Assembly (NCBI RefSeq): GCF_030682845.1
Contig: NZ_JAUXNK010000109.1
Location: forward strand, 1-45,015
Length of the DNA: 45,015 bases
Reading direction: 5' to 3'
From: Methanolobus sp.
GTDB taxonomy: Archaea > Halobacteriota > Methanosarcinia > Methanosarcinales > Methanosarcinaceae
Within the stretch, counting starts at the first letter, position 1. Each line of letters starts with the position of its first letter. Positions 1 through 6,045 of this stretch are shown piece after piece. Under the pieces are notes generated by a model, which was not told the DNA's origin, did not search any database, and saw nothing but the letters and a program-made list of their open reading frames with translations. Both the position numbers and the translations under genes were made by a program.

Positions 1-141
1 GTTTTTTTTGGTGGTCATTTTGGACCTCGGGACCTTTGGGGTCTTTCGATTATATTAGATATGTTGGGGCGCTCAAGCCATACGGCTGACGCTCGGGAGG
101 ACACACGGCGGTAAGTTCTCACGCCCCCGGAATAATGCTTA
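1..141. repeat. Terminal direct repeat, left copy (contig closure)
   Basis: This stretch is identical to the last 141 bases of the window. An exact overlap at both ends shows that the contig closes on itself. The length of 141 equals a k-mer size commonly used by de Bruijn assemblers, so it is more likely an assembly overlap of a circular or circularly permuted genome than a biological terminal repeat. Confidence 0.95.
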
Positions 142-153
142 TCCGCCGTATGT
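101..153 (+). other. Long imperfect hairpin in non-coding junction region
   Basis: ACACACGGCGGTAAG (101-115) pairs with CTTATCCGCCGTATGT (138-153), with one mismatch and one bulge, around a 22-base loop. No gene crosses it. It lies between the small terminase gene and the late promoter, so it would sit in the late mRNA 5' leader on the minus strand, or in a short plus-strand RNA ending at the terminator at 192-223. A packaging or origin signal is also possible. The function is unknown. Confidence 0.5.
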
Positions 154-191
154 CCGCCAAGTAATTTTATACTCAATCCCTTTTTTGCTGC

Positions 192-223
192 GCGCCGCCA
201 TTGTAGGTGCGGCGCATTTTTTT
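192..223 (+). terminator. Intrinsic terminator, plus strand
   Basis: GCGCCGC (192-198) pairs perfectly with GCGGCGC (209-215) and is followed by A and seven T. The T run is on the plus strand only, so it should stop plus-strand transcription entering from the contig junction. No plus-strand gene is visible upstream, so either a small RNA ends here or it insulates the early region. Confidence 0.75.
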
Positions 224-327
224 ATTCGGTTAGGCTGGGGCTTATTCGGCCTGCCCAGCACGATCCGTCCGGCGGGGGCACCGGCATGAAAGAGTTTCGT
301 TCCCTGGAGTTTTGGTTCATGCTTTGC

Positions 328-356
328 TTTATACGTCTATGTTTTAAGAATGTCAA
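328..356 (-). promoter_or_regulatory. Consensus sigma-70 promoter, late operon candidate
   Basis: On the minus strand this reads TTGACA, 17 bases, TATAAA. It points towards base 1 and, through the closed junction, towards the small terminase gene ending at 44776. It is the best housekeeping-type promoter I found and is the likely start of the late transcript, with a leader of roughly 420 bases. The plus-strand terminator at 192-223 has no T run on this strand and should not block it. Confidence 0.7.
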
Positions 357-369
357 GCATTATTTTGGG

Positions 370-408
370 GATTTTCACAGCTTCCCGTGTTTTTTCCACG
401 GTTTTTTG
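370..408. other. DnaA-box-like / A-tract repeats, left control region
   Basis: GATTTTCACAG (370-380) and GTTTTTTCCACGGTTTTTTG (389-408) recur in very similar form, inverted, at 12270-12337. On the complementary strand TTTTCCAC reads GTGGAAAA, close to the bacterial DnaA box TGTGGATAA. Placement between divergent promoters fits an origin or a shared regulator site. Origin function is inference. Confidence 0.4.
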
Positions 409-473
409 TTAGTTTTTTGTTGAGATATATTATATAGTTAGTAGAGTAAAAACATAACGTCTTAATATTGCTA

Positions 474-550
474 CTGTTATTTACCTTAACTGTAAAAATA
501 TAAGTGCTTGATATTATTAGATACGGTTTTTTGGGCATAGAAAATGCACT
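474..550 (+). promoter_or_regulatory. 77-bp early control element, left copy
   Basis: This block aligns without gaps to the reverse complement of 12139-12215, with 61 of 77 positions identical by hand count. The last 28 bases, starting at ACGG, are perfectly conserved and contain a small dyad, GCAT-N5-ATGC. Each copy lies immediately before the first gene of an early operon and points into it. It lacks an obvious sigma-70 -35/-10 pair, so it may be a phage-specific promoter, an operator or an RNA-acting leader. Confidence 0.65.
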
Positions 551-593
551 GTTATTGGCGAGCGCCGGAGATATGGTGCCGTAAAGAACTGGC

Positions 594-667
594 GGGCAAT
601 CCAGGACAATAATAACACCGTCAGGCCCGATGAGAGATCATTGGGATTGCCCCCTGGCGGTTTTTTT
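594..667 (+). terminator. Leader terminator with competing stem (attenuator-like)
   Basis: CCGTCAGG (618-625) pairs with CCTGGCGG (653-660), with one G-U pair, and is followed by seven T (661-667). This is a classic intrinsic terminator 18 bases before the first plus-strand gene. A second perfect 9-bp stem, GGGCAATCC (594-602) with GGATTGCCC (644-652), interleaves with it. The two stems can only alternate or form a pseudoknot. This suggests control of the plus-strand early operon by attenuation or antitermination; the controlling signal is not visible. Confidence 0.6.
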
Positions 668-685
668 ATTGAAGGAGATAAGAAA

Positions 686-1039
686 ATGAGAATCGAGCAC
701 GAAACCAGCAGTTACAATGAGAGGCGATATGGGCGGCCTTGGATTGCCCAAGTGGACTGCACTAAGAAAGCGGGCGGTGAATTTACTTTTGGGCAATGGA
801 TTGGCGACTACCGCAACGGCGGCGAAGGATTGCTTATCCTTGATGGCATCAATCTTGGTGATATATATGCCCGTGGCCAAAAGGATTTTCGCAAACCGCG
901 GAATTCGGCTCCCACTTATCATATATTGGGAGCTGATGGCAAAGGGATTAAGTGTAGTAGTATTGTGGAGGCCCGCAAGGTATCGGCGGCATACGCAGTG
1001 CCCCTAATGCAGGAAGTGGGAGAAGGAGAGGGAATCTAA
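686..1039 (+). CDS. Hypothetical early protein, 117 aa
   Basis: First gene of the plus-strand early operon. The ATG at 686 follows GAAGGAGATAAGAAA, a strong ribosome site, and is preferred over an in-frame ATG at 641 that lies inside the leader hairpins. The protein is soluble, rich in Gly, Arg and Tyr, with no membrane segment or recognised motif. The middle (WIAQVDC, FTFGQWIGDY) looks like beta strands. It is separated from the control element at 474-550 by a terminator-bearing leader, so its expression may depend on readthrough. Small early phage proteins of this kind often take over host processes, but nothing here shows a particular role. Confidence 0.75.
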   Translation: MRIEHETSSYNERRYGRPWIAQVDCTKKAGGEFTFGQWIGDYRNGGEGLLILDGINLGDIYARGQKDFRKPRNSAPTYHILGADGKGIKCSSIVEARKVSAAYAVPLMQEVGEGEGI

Positions 1040-1100
1040 TTTTTACACAGCATAACCTTTGGGGGCCGCGCATCCGACACGCGGAGAAAAAGGAGAAGAA

Positions 1101-1334
1101 ATGGAAAAGCAACCAAGCAGCATTATCATCTACAAAAGGGGTGGCGGATATTATGCCGATGTTACAGGACACTTTGGCGGCGGATACTCTGGTGCCCACG
1201 CCGGAGACACGCCGGAGGAAGCGGCATTGTTTGCCCTCCGAGAAGAAGGGCGATATATCAAAACCAATCCTCTAGGTGGGACAATGCACGCACCAGAAGA
1301 AATCCGCAAAGCCATTGAAACAACGCGGATTTAA
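1101..1334 (+). CDS. Hypothetical early protein, 77 aa
   Basis: Starts at the ATG at 1101, after AAAGGAGAAGAA. An earlier in-frame start at 1059 lacks a ribosome site. The sequence has an N-terminal strand-rich part (SIIIYKRGGGYYADVTGHFGG), then EEAALFALREEGRYI, which looks like one amphipathic helix. This beta-beta-alpha arrangement recalls small HicB-like or double-stranded-RNA-fold domains, but I cannot assign a family. It lies in the same operon as its neighbours, 61 bases after the previous gene. Confidence 0.7.
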   Translation: MEKQPSSIIIYKRGGGYYADVTGHFGGGYSGAHAGDTPEEAALFALREEGRYIKTNPLGGTMHAPEEIRKAIETTRI

Positions 1335-1380
1335 TTTCACAGCCCTGCCGGCGGGGAGATACACCGGCAGAAAGGAGAAA

Positions 1381-1548
1381 ATGATGCAACAAGGATATGG
1401 AAAATGGCATGGCTATGCCACCGACCGAGAAGCGGAGGCCGCCAGGGACAAAGAGGCTAAGCGATTACGAGACCTAGGTTATACGGTTTTGTGCTCAACA
1501 AGAACCACAGATGATGGCACCATGATGTATCTTATTGATGTCAACTAA
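1381..1548 (+). CDS. Hypothetical early protein, 55 aa
   Basis: ATG at 1381 (a second ATG follows at once) after GAAAGGAGAAA. The protein begins with a Gly/Tyr/His segment (YGKWHGYAT), continues as a charged helix full of Ala, Arg, Glu and Lys (residues about 15-33), and ends with strand-like TVLCSTRTTDDGTMMYLIDV. No family is recognised. Its 3' end overlaps the start of the next gene, which suggests coupled translation. Confidence 0.65.
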   Translation: MMQQGYGKWHGYATDREAEAARDKEAKRLRDLGYTVLCSTRTTDDGTMMYLIDVN

Positions 1549-1780
1549 CTTGGAAGAGGAAAAGGAAAAAGCCTGCCTGGAATATAACCAGCAGGTAGAA
1601 GCGGCAGGATACGGGGCAGGGGATAAAGTTTCCTGCTTTGTGGCCTCTTGGACCGGTTGCGGAGGGGAACTTATCACTGGAACAGTCGCAAAGCGGAAAA
1701 AGTATTATGTTGCGCTTGATGTGCCATTTAACGGCAAGAAAAGCGCACACCTGACAAAAGCATGGAGGATTGAGAGATGA
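1538..1780 (+). CDS. Hypothetical early protein, 80 aa
   Basis: Starts at the ATG at 1538 (an alternative TTG lies at 1535) inside the end of the preceding gene and lacks its own clear ribosome site, so it is probably translated by coupling. An acidic N-terminal helix (EEEKEKACLEYNQQVEAAG) is followed by a strand-rich region with VSCFVASWTGCGGELITGTV and KKYYVALDVPF, which looks like a small SH3-like barrel. Two Cys lie close together in the first strand region. The family is not recognised. Confidence 0.6.
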   Translation: MSTNLEEEKEKACLEYNQQVEAAGYGAGDKVSCFVASWTGCGGELITGTVAKRKKYYVALDVPFNGKKSAHLTKAWRIER

Positions 1781-1995
1781 AAACAAAAACAATAAATGGC
1801 GTTACGCTTTTCAGAAGATCAGCATCATCATCGTGTCCTAAGGGCGCTTGGTTTGGGCAAAAACATCATACATCCTGGATACGGGGATACTGGGTGGTAT
1901 TTGAAATTGGGACAAAAGGGATGATAATAGCGGATTGTAGAACAGCTCTTGAAGCACAGCGGTTAATTGCAAAGCTGGAAAAGACGGAGGATTGA
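1777..1995 (+). CDS. Hypothetical early protein, 72 aa
   Basis: The start ATG overlaps the TGA of the previous gene (ATGA) and follows GGAGGATTGAGAG. The protein is mostly beta-like (VTLFRRSASSS, YWVVFEIGTKGMIIAD) with a C-terminal helix (ALEAQRLIAKLEKTED). No known motif is visible. The 12-base ribosome-site segment GGAGGATTGAGA recurs before the next gene, which suggests a local duplication of the initiation region. Confidence 0.65.
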   Translation: MKTKTINGVTLFRRSASSSCPKGAWFGQKHHTSWIRGYWVVFEIGTKGMIIADCRTALEAQRLIAKLEKTED

Positions 1996-1998
1996 GAA

Positions 1999-2226
1999 AT
2001 GACAAGAAAACAAGAGGAGACCGGAAAAGTTAAAGCGGCCTTAAAGTACTTGCCATACCGAATAAAAGTCCGGCATGGCATAGGAACAGGATCGGGATGG
2101 ATTAAAATTTATATCCCGCGCGCGGTTTGGGAGATAGAAAATAGAAGGGTTGAGGTACTTGTTGCTGATGCCGTAGATAGACCGCATACAGAAAATAATC
2201 ATATTTTAGTCACTTGGTATGAATGA
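1999..2226 (+). CDS. Hypothetical early protein, 75 aa
   Basis: ATG at 1999 after GGAGGATTGAGAA, the same initiation segment as the upstream gene. The protein is basic at the N-terminus (KQEETGKVKAALKYLPYRIKVRHG) and strand-like later (WIKIYIPRAVWEI, RVEVLVADAV). Size and charge could fit a nucleic-acid-binding protein, but there is no diagnostic motif. It lies just before the end of the operon. Confidence 0.65.
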   Translation: MTRKQEETGKVKAALKYLPYRIKVRHGIGTGSGWIKIYIPRAVWEIENRRVEVLVADAVDRPHTENNHILVTWYE

Positions 2227-2263
2227 CATACTCGCCGGAGACGGAAGAAAGGAGAAGGGGAAA

Positions 2264-2356
2264 GTGATAATTAACCTTGCAATCTTTTTTTGCGGCTTGG
2301 CACTGGGGTTTATTTGGGGCTGGGGAATCTGCAACACAATAAGAGACAAGGGGTAA
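2264..2356 (+). CDS. 30-aa single-pass membrane microprotein
   Basis: GTG at 2264 follows AAAGGAGAAGGGGAAA, an unusually good ribosome site for such a short frame. The product is almost entirely one hydrophobic helix (IINLAIFFCGLALGFIWGWG) followed by a short polar tail, so it should span the inner membrane once. It is the last gene of the plus-strand early operon. Similar small phage membrane proteins affect host membrane functions or superinfection, but the role here is unknown. Confidence 0.5.
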   Translation: MIINLAIFFCGLALGFIWGWGICNTIRDKG

Positions 2357-2389
2357 TCTTTCCCTTTTCTGGTCCGCCATGACGGAATT

Positions 2390-2409
2390 ATTACTAATAT
2401 GATAGTAAT
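2390..2409. repeat. AT-rich inverted repeat between convergent operons
   Basis: ATTACTA and TAGTAAT form a perfect 7-bp inverted repeat with a 6-base loop. It lies in the 117-base gap where the plus-strand and minus-strand early operons converge. It could be a weak bidirectional terminator or an operator. There is no T run on either strand, so termination is uncertain. Confidence 0.3.
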
Positions 2410-2473
2410 TTACCTGTGGTGCTGAAAAACGGCTCCCCAGGAAGGCCAGGAATCAACGATCTCATCTTAAGCC

Positions 2474-2734
2474 TTATCTTCCCTTCTCGAAAAATCCCCT
2501 TTCCTGCCGACTTCTTTCAGTTGCATCTATGCTGTGATCCTTGCAGTAATTTCTTAATGTGGTAGATATGAAGGTCGTCTCCTGTGACAACCTGCTTTCT
2601 TTCAGCGTCCGCCCTCTTTCTGGTAAATAATCAATGTCGGCGGGTAAATTTCCAGTTCCATTACATATTGGACATGGGATCTTCACTTTTAGCCCGTAAA
2701 CATAACCACAACCTGCGCAATTAGGACATTCCAT
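2474..2734 (-). CDS. DnaJ-type zinc-finger protein, 86 aa
   Basis: The N-terminal 28 residues carry CPNCAGCGY and CPICNGTGN, two CxxCxGxG-like knuckles as in the zinc-binding central domain of DnaJ. Two knuckles should bind one zinc. The remainder is charged and helical with no J-domain, so it is not a co-chaperone by itself. It starts after AAAGGAGGGATAAACA and is the last gene of the early minus operon, four bases after the RuvC-like gene. Small proteins with this knuckle are common in phage early regions; the function is unknown. Confidence 0.7.
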   Translation of the reverse strand: MECPNCAGCGYVYGLKVKIPCPICNGTGNLPADIDYLPERGRTLKESRLSQETTFISTTLRNYCKDHSIDATERSRQERGFFEKGR

Positions 2735-2737
2735 TGT

Positions 2738-3193
2738 TTATCCCTCCTTTTTTATATTCCCTTCTATAAACAGCTTGCCATAATAAACAATTAGCAAAGC
2801 ATCGGCAACATTATGTGTAATCTTGAGATGCGGAAAAAGTTGTTGAGCCTTCTGTTTGCTAATATTCTTATTTCCGCCTGTGAGGCACCCTAACGCCCTT
2901 TGCCATCTTTGAGGTGTAACGTCATGTAATGGATATCTTAACGCGGTAACGACCCCTCTAAGGAAGCCATAGCCCTGCATAAATTTACCAGATGAAGCAA
3001 TTCCTTGCCCTTTCATGGTATGGACTTTTTCTAAGAAGACGAAAGCAATAGTAGATAATGTTGCTTCCCCAGCAGGCCATTCCGCAAGTAAATCGTAAAT
3101 GTCTCGTTCTGTACCTGGCATTTTATATGCCGTAACTTTAGACCCGATAAATGCAATTCCCCCATCTTGACCTGGATCAATACCGATAATCAT
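2738..3193 (-). CDS. RuvC-like Holliday-junction resolvase
   Basis: The N-terminus MIIGIDPGQDGGIAFI is the first RuvC-fold strand pair with the catalytic Asp (GIDPG). A later Glu (FVFLEKVHTM) and a C-terminal segment ending NVADALLIVYYG supply the other acidic residues expected of the family. At about 151 residues it matches phage RuvC-type resolvases. The likely role is cutting four-way junctions and branched DNA left by recombination and replication, so that DNA can be packaged. That fits the ERF and YqaJ genes in the same operon. Several starts are possible (3199, 3196, 3193); 3193 has the best spacing from GGGGGAAG. Confidence 0.85.
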   Translation of the reverse strand: MIIGIDPGQDGGIAFIGSKVTAYKMPGTERDIYDLLAEWPAGEATLSTIAFVFLEKVHTMKGQGIASSGKFMQGYGFLRGVVTALRYPLHDVTPQRWQRALGCLTGGNKNISKQKAQQLFPHLKITHNVADALLIVYYGKLFIEGNIKKEG

Positions 3194-3227
3194 CATCACT
3201 CTTCCCCCAACTAAATTAATTCGGCCA

Positions 3228-3518
3228 TCATCTAAAAAACTCCCCGTACTTTTCTCTCATTTCTTCCTTTATTAGCCTTGCCCGATAGAAATCCTGAACC
3301 GTTAAAGCTTTTTTCCCTTGCCCTCCTTCCTCTCGATCCTCACGATCAAGAGCTTTCTTCCAAATTCTAAACTTGAATGCAGCCAGACCTTGTTTTTTGT
3401 ATCCAAGGTATTCCCGATCTTCTGCAGAACAACACCCCCCACACAATCCACGGCTTCTGATAATTTTTTCGCGAAGGCAATTTTTACACATTCTTGGTTT
3501 TCTCACTTTTTTGTTCAC
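3228..3518 (-). CDS. Putative zinc-binding hypothetical protein, 96 aa
   Basis: Contains CKNC and CGGCC about 16 residues apart, a treble-clef-like Cys4 arrangement. A basic linker and a long charged helix follow (KKALDREDREEGGQGKKA, DFYRARLIKEEMREKYGEFF). I chose the GTG at 3518 because it overlaps the stop of the upstream gene (GTGA). An ATG at 3491 just before CKNC is the alternative, and a longer frame starting at 3572 would overlap the upstream gene more. It may bind DNA or act as a regulator, by analogy only. Confidence 0.6.
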   Translation of the reverse strand: MNKKVRKPRMCKNCLREKIIRSRGLCGGCCSAEDREYLGYKKQGLAAFKFRIWKKALDREDREEGGQGKKALTVQDFYRARLIKEEMREKYGEFFR

Positions 3519-3829
3519 AATCCACCGGTTGTTCTTGTAATTGGTTGCCCCTTTCCTGTATCCGAGCCACAAACGCCAGGCATTATCACAAAACCAATTT
3601 GCGGTTCCTTTCTCCCGTGTTCTATTTCTTCCAAAACGGCCTGTATAATCAAATCCACAAATTTGTCAATTGTGTCGGCGATATAATCTTCCGGCACCCG
3701 TGCAGGAATCCTAAATAAATACATTAGTAATCTCTTTGCTTCTTGTTTTGCGGTTTCACCTTTCTTTGGCCGATCCATTGTTTCACAAACCGCATCCATT
3801 GTTTTGAGCATTGCCTCAATATTGTCCAT
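3515..3829 (-). CDS. Hypothetical early protein, 104 aa
   Basis: Starts at the ATG at 3829 after AAAAGGAGGATAAAATA. A longer frame from 3889 lacks such a site. The protein is predominantly alpha-helical, with Met- and Glu-rich amphipathic helices (NIEAMLKTMDAVCETM, KQEAKRLLMYLFRIP, DKFVDLIIQAVLEEIEHG), then a flexible Gly/Thr tail. It may be a small oligomeric adaptor. No family is recognised. Its stop overlaps the start of the next gene. Confidence 0.65.
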   Translation of the reverse strand: MDNIEAMLKTMDAVCETMDRPKKGETAKQEAKRLLMYLFRIPARVPEDYIADTIDKFVDLIIQAVLEEIEHGRKEPQIGFVIMPGVCGSDTGKGQPITRTTGGL

Positions 3830-3849
3830 TATTTTATCCTCCTTTTCAT

Positions 3850-4107
3850 CTAAACATTCCCCGCAATTGCCTTGCCAAATGCCATACATACATAATTCGG
3901 TTCAAGTCCTATACCACCCAATAAATAAGTTACATGCTTCCGCAGTTCACGTCCAGTGTATTCCTTGGTTCGGGGATCCCACTCACGCAATATAAGCACA
4001 TCGCCAACACGGAATGCTCTATCGTCTTTCCTGAGTTCAAATGTTTTTTCCCCATTCCGGACCGGCTCAAAAAACTCAGCTAAAATTTTCAGTTCATGTG
4101 TTTTCAT
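3850..4107 (-). CDS. DUF3850 (ASCH/PUA-like) protein, 85 aa
   Basis: The sequence MKTHELKILAEFFEPVRNG followed by KTFELRKDDRAFRVGDVLIL is the hallmark of DUF3850, a small PUA/ASCH-like barrel thought to bind RNA or modified nucleic acid. The C-terminal GLEPNYVCMAFG completes the expected domain, and the length is typical. Phages carry this gene widely in early operons; its target is unknown. The start overlaps the previous gene's end (4094-4107), so translation is probably coupled. Confidence 0.85.
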   Translation of the reverse strand: MKTHELKILAEFFEPVRNGEKTFELRKDDRAFRVGDVLILREWDPRTKEYTGRELRKHVTYLLGGIGLEPNYVCMAFGKAIAGNV

Positions 4108-4228
4108 CTTCCATCTCTTCTTCTAATTCCTTTATCCAATCATTATATTCTCTTTCATCCCGTACATCGTCCCATATTTTATCCATCATCCGCTCATAGC
4201 GACGGTTTAATTCGTTAAAGCTTACCAT
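4094..4228 (-). CDS. Small acidic helical protein, 44 aa
   Basis: ATG at 4228 follows CAAAGGAGGGATTTGCC and overlaps the stop of the Gp37/Gp68 gene. The product is one highly charged helix (NRRYERMMDKIWDDVRDERE) with an acidic end (ELEEEMEDENT). A closely related but frameshifted copy lies on the other side of the Gp37/Gp68 gene at 5042-5172. It could be an accessory or DNA-mimic peptide, which is only a guess from charge. Confidence 0.65.
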   Translation of the reverse strand: MVSFNELNRRYERMMDKIWDDVRDEREYNDWIKELEEEMEDENT

Positions 4229-5007
4229 GGCAAATCCCTCCTTTGAAGTTTCTCTGGCCATTCTACTATATCTTTACTTAATTTTCCGTTGATGTGTAAT
4301 TGCTTGACAAATAATGAGACACTTGCCGCCAAGCATTGATCAGCAATACTTTCAGCCCATTCTATTTTCATCGGTCTGCCCGGACGATCACCACATGTTT
4401 CACCGCCGAGGATGACGGCGTCAATCCCCCATTTATTATCCGCAGGGCACCCGATAAGATGCCATTCGATTTTGATAGATGATGGTAAAGGACAATAACA
4501 TTCTCTCTTGAAATCAATTGACCCCAACATTGGCTCAATACTCAAAAACTTCTTTCCTGGCACCTGGAGGAAAATAGGAATTTTCTCATCCGCTTCCTGC
4601 TGGTTACAGATAGTGAGGCCATGCCAGACATTAGGCAATTCCTCTGCCCTCTCACTGGCTATTCCGGCGCGTTTTGTTAAAATCAAAAAGGTATGCTGCT
4701 GACACTTCTCTATTACGTCATATACTTCTCGTCTAAAATTCTGCATAACTTCGGCATGAAAAAAATCATTCCAAACCGCATACACGGTCGGTTTCCGGCG
4801 CGTCAGGATAATATCGAGACGCTTGGGATTAGTGATGATTTCCCCAGTAAAACATGGTTTTCCTTTATCGCAATAGGTTAATCCTTTAACTCCAAACCGG
4901 TTCGTCATCACCGCCGACCAGCAATGGTCACATCCTATACTACAAGGAGTGCAACCATCAATGAGGCCAAGTGGCAAATCCCAAAATCTACCTTCTGATA
5001 TATCCAT
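4222..5007 (-). CDS. Phage Gp37/Gp68 family protein (DUF5131), 261 aa
   Basis: The ATG at 5007 follows TTAAAGGAGGGTAAAATA. The N-terminal region has WDLPLGLIDGCTPCSIGCDH and then CW, containing C-x3-C-x2-C as in radical-SAM-like iron-sulfur proteins. Further family hallmarks follow: an NDFFHAEV segment, HTFLILTKRA, LPNVWHGLTICNQQEAD, FLSIEPMLGSIDF and VILGGETCGDRPGRPM. This order matches the Gp37/Gp68 family, whose enzymatic activity is not established. It is likely a cytosolic iron-sulfur enzyme acting on nucleic acid or nucleotides; that role is inferred. It is flanked by two related micro-ORFs, one of them broken. Confidence 0.85.
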   Translation of the reverse strand: MDISEGRFWDLPLGLIDGCTPCSIGCDHCWSAVMTNRFGVKGLTYCDKGKPCFTGEIITNPKRLDIILTRRKPTVYAVWNDFFHAEVMQNFRREVYDVIEKCQQHTFLILTKRAGIASERAEELPNVWHGLTICNQQEADEKIPIFLQVPGKKFLSIEPMLGSIDFKRECYCPLPSSIKIEWHLIGCPADNKWGIDAVILGGETCGDRPGRPMKIEWAESIADQCLAASVSLFVKQLHINGKLSKDIVEWPEKLQRRDLPW

Positions 5008-5041
5008 TATTTTACCCTCCTTTAATCCCAGCATCAAAACG

Positions 5042-5172
5042 TTAATCTTCTTCCATGTCATCCTCTAACTTCCTAAACCAATCAGAATAATCCTGCTGGT
5101 CCAACCAGTCATCATGTCTTTGTCTTCCATTCTTTCGTGTTCCCGGTTCATGTCCTCAAATGTTTTTTTCAT
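5042..5172 (-). pseudogene. Frameshifted paralogue of the 44-aa acidic protein
   Basis: From the ATG at 5172 (ribosome site AGAGGGAAT) the frame gives FEDMNREHERMEDK, matching FNELNRRYERMMDK of the gene at 4094-4228. It then runs to a stop at 5065-5067. The missing remainder, DDWLDQQDYSDWFRKLEDDM, is in another frame ending at 5042 and matches the rest of the paralogue. One extra base therefore separates the halves. It may be a decayed copy, a sequencing or assembly error, or a -1 frameshift site. Confidence 0.55.
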
Positions 5173-5189
5173 ATTCCCTCTTTTTTTGA

Positions 5190-5270
5190 CTAATCAATAT
5201 ATTCTGCTCTTTTGTCTTTCACAAGTTTATCGGCAATATCAGGATCATAGAGATAAATATGCCCATCCAT
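5190..5270 (-). CDS. Possible 26-aa microprotein
   Basis: ATG at 5270 sits one base after the stop of the replication-initiator-like gene, so it could be translated by reinitiation. The product (DGHIYLYDPDIADKLVKDKR) is strand-helix-like and polar. There is no independent ribosome site, and the frame extends upstream inside the larger gene, so it may be chance. Confidence 0.3.
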   Translation of the reverse strand: MDGHIYLYDPDIADKLVKDKRAEYID

Positions 5271-5271
5271 T

Positions 5272-6045
5272 TCAAGAAGTATCTTTTTCAATTCTTTGCC
5301 GGATCTCCGCGAGTATCTCTTTTCCTCGCTCACGTTCGGCATCGGTTGTAATAGGACGCTCTTCTCTATATTCCGGTATCCTATATCCTCCCAAGCCTTT
5401 TCCTCTTCCATAAACATCACCCTTCTTTCTTTTTTCCCAGGTTACAATAGCGGCTTTCCAGTTTTTCATATTATTCTTACCCACCATCCAGCCATTAGAC
5501 TCATAAAAAGCCATCCATTCTTCAGGGTCTATATTATTCCCCCTTTCTTTACAATATTGCATTATTTCATTAAGAGATGGACACACAAAAACAACATTTT
5601 TTCTTTTATATATTTTCTTTTTATTTGTATCTGAAACTGAAACTGAAACTGAAACGTCTTGTGACGGTTCCGTTATATGTGGTGTTATGTTTGCGTTACG
5701 CTTCTCTTTTATCCTAAATCTTTGTTGTCTTAACCTATTAAATTCCCTTTCTTTCTCATCTTTTATTATACGCCGTGACCATAGCGTTACATAACCGTGA
5801 TAGTCACGCTGTCCACTCGCAATTTTTTCATTTAATAGACAATCAATAATACGATTTGCAGCATCAATATCTGTCCGTAAAATAGTAGCCCAACGCTCTT
5901 GTGTTAATGTCAACCTGCCTCTTTGGGGTGCCCACCAAAGACGGCAACATATTCTAATCCATGCACCTTCAATTTCAAGTGAATGCTCATCCAAATCTCG
6001 TTGCCAATCAGATGGATAAAAAAGGAAGGCCGGGTTTTTTCCCAT
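5272..6045 (-). CDS. Replication-initiator-like protein (DUF1376-like winged helix), 257 aa
   Basis: The N-terminal domain (NPAFLFYPSDWQRDLDEHSL, then EGAWIRICCRLWWAPQRGRL) resembles the DUF1376/DnaD-type winged helix of phage replication proteins. A basic linker follows (EREFNRLRQQRFRIKEKRN), then a short VSVSVSVSD repeat coded by four CTGAAA units. The C-terminal part contains EWMAFYESNGWMVGKNNMKN and WKAAIVTWEKR, typical of DnaD-like or lambda-O-like proteins. It probably binds the origin and recruits the host helicase; no helicase or polymerase gene is present here. It starts after AGAGAAACATATA, overlapping the upstream gene. Confidence 0.75.
   Translation of the reverse strand: MGKNPAFLFYPSDWQRDLDEHSLEIEGAWIRICCRLWWAPQRGRLTLTQERWATILRTDIDAANRIIDCLLNEKIASGQRDYHGYVTLWSRRIIKDEKEREFNRLRQQRFRIKEKRNANITPHITEPSQDVSVSVSVSDTNKKKIYKRKNVVFVCPSLNEIMQYCKERGNNIDPEEWMAFYESNGWMVGKNNMKNWKAAIVTWEKRKKGDVYGRGKGLGGYRIPEYREERPITTDAERERGKEILAEIRQRIEKDTS
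5631..5654. repeat. CTGAAA hexanucleotide repeat, four units
   Basis: Four perfect CTGAAA units code, on the minus strand, for the VSVSVSVS linker of the replication-initiator-like protein. Gain or loss of units keeps the frame and would only change linker length between the DNA-binding domain and the C-terminal domain. Confidence 0.8.
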
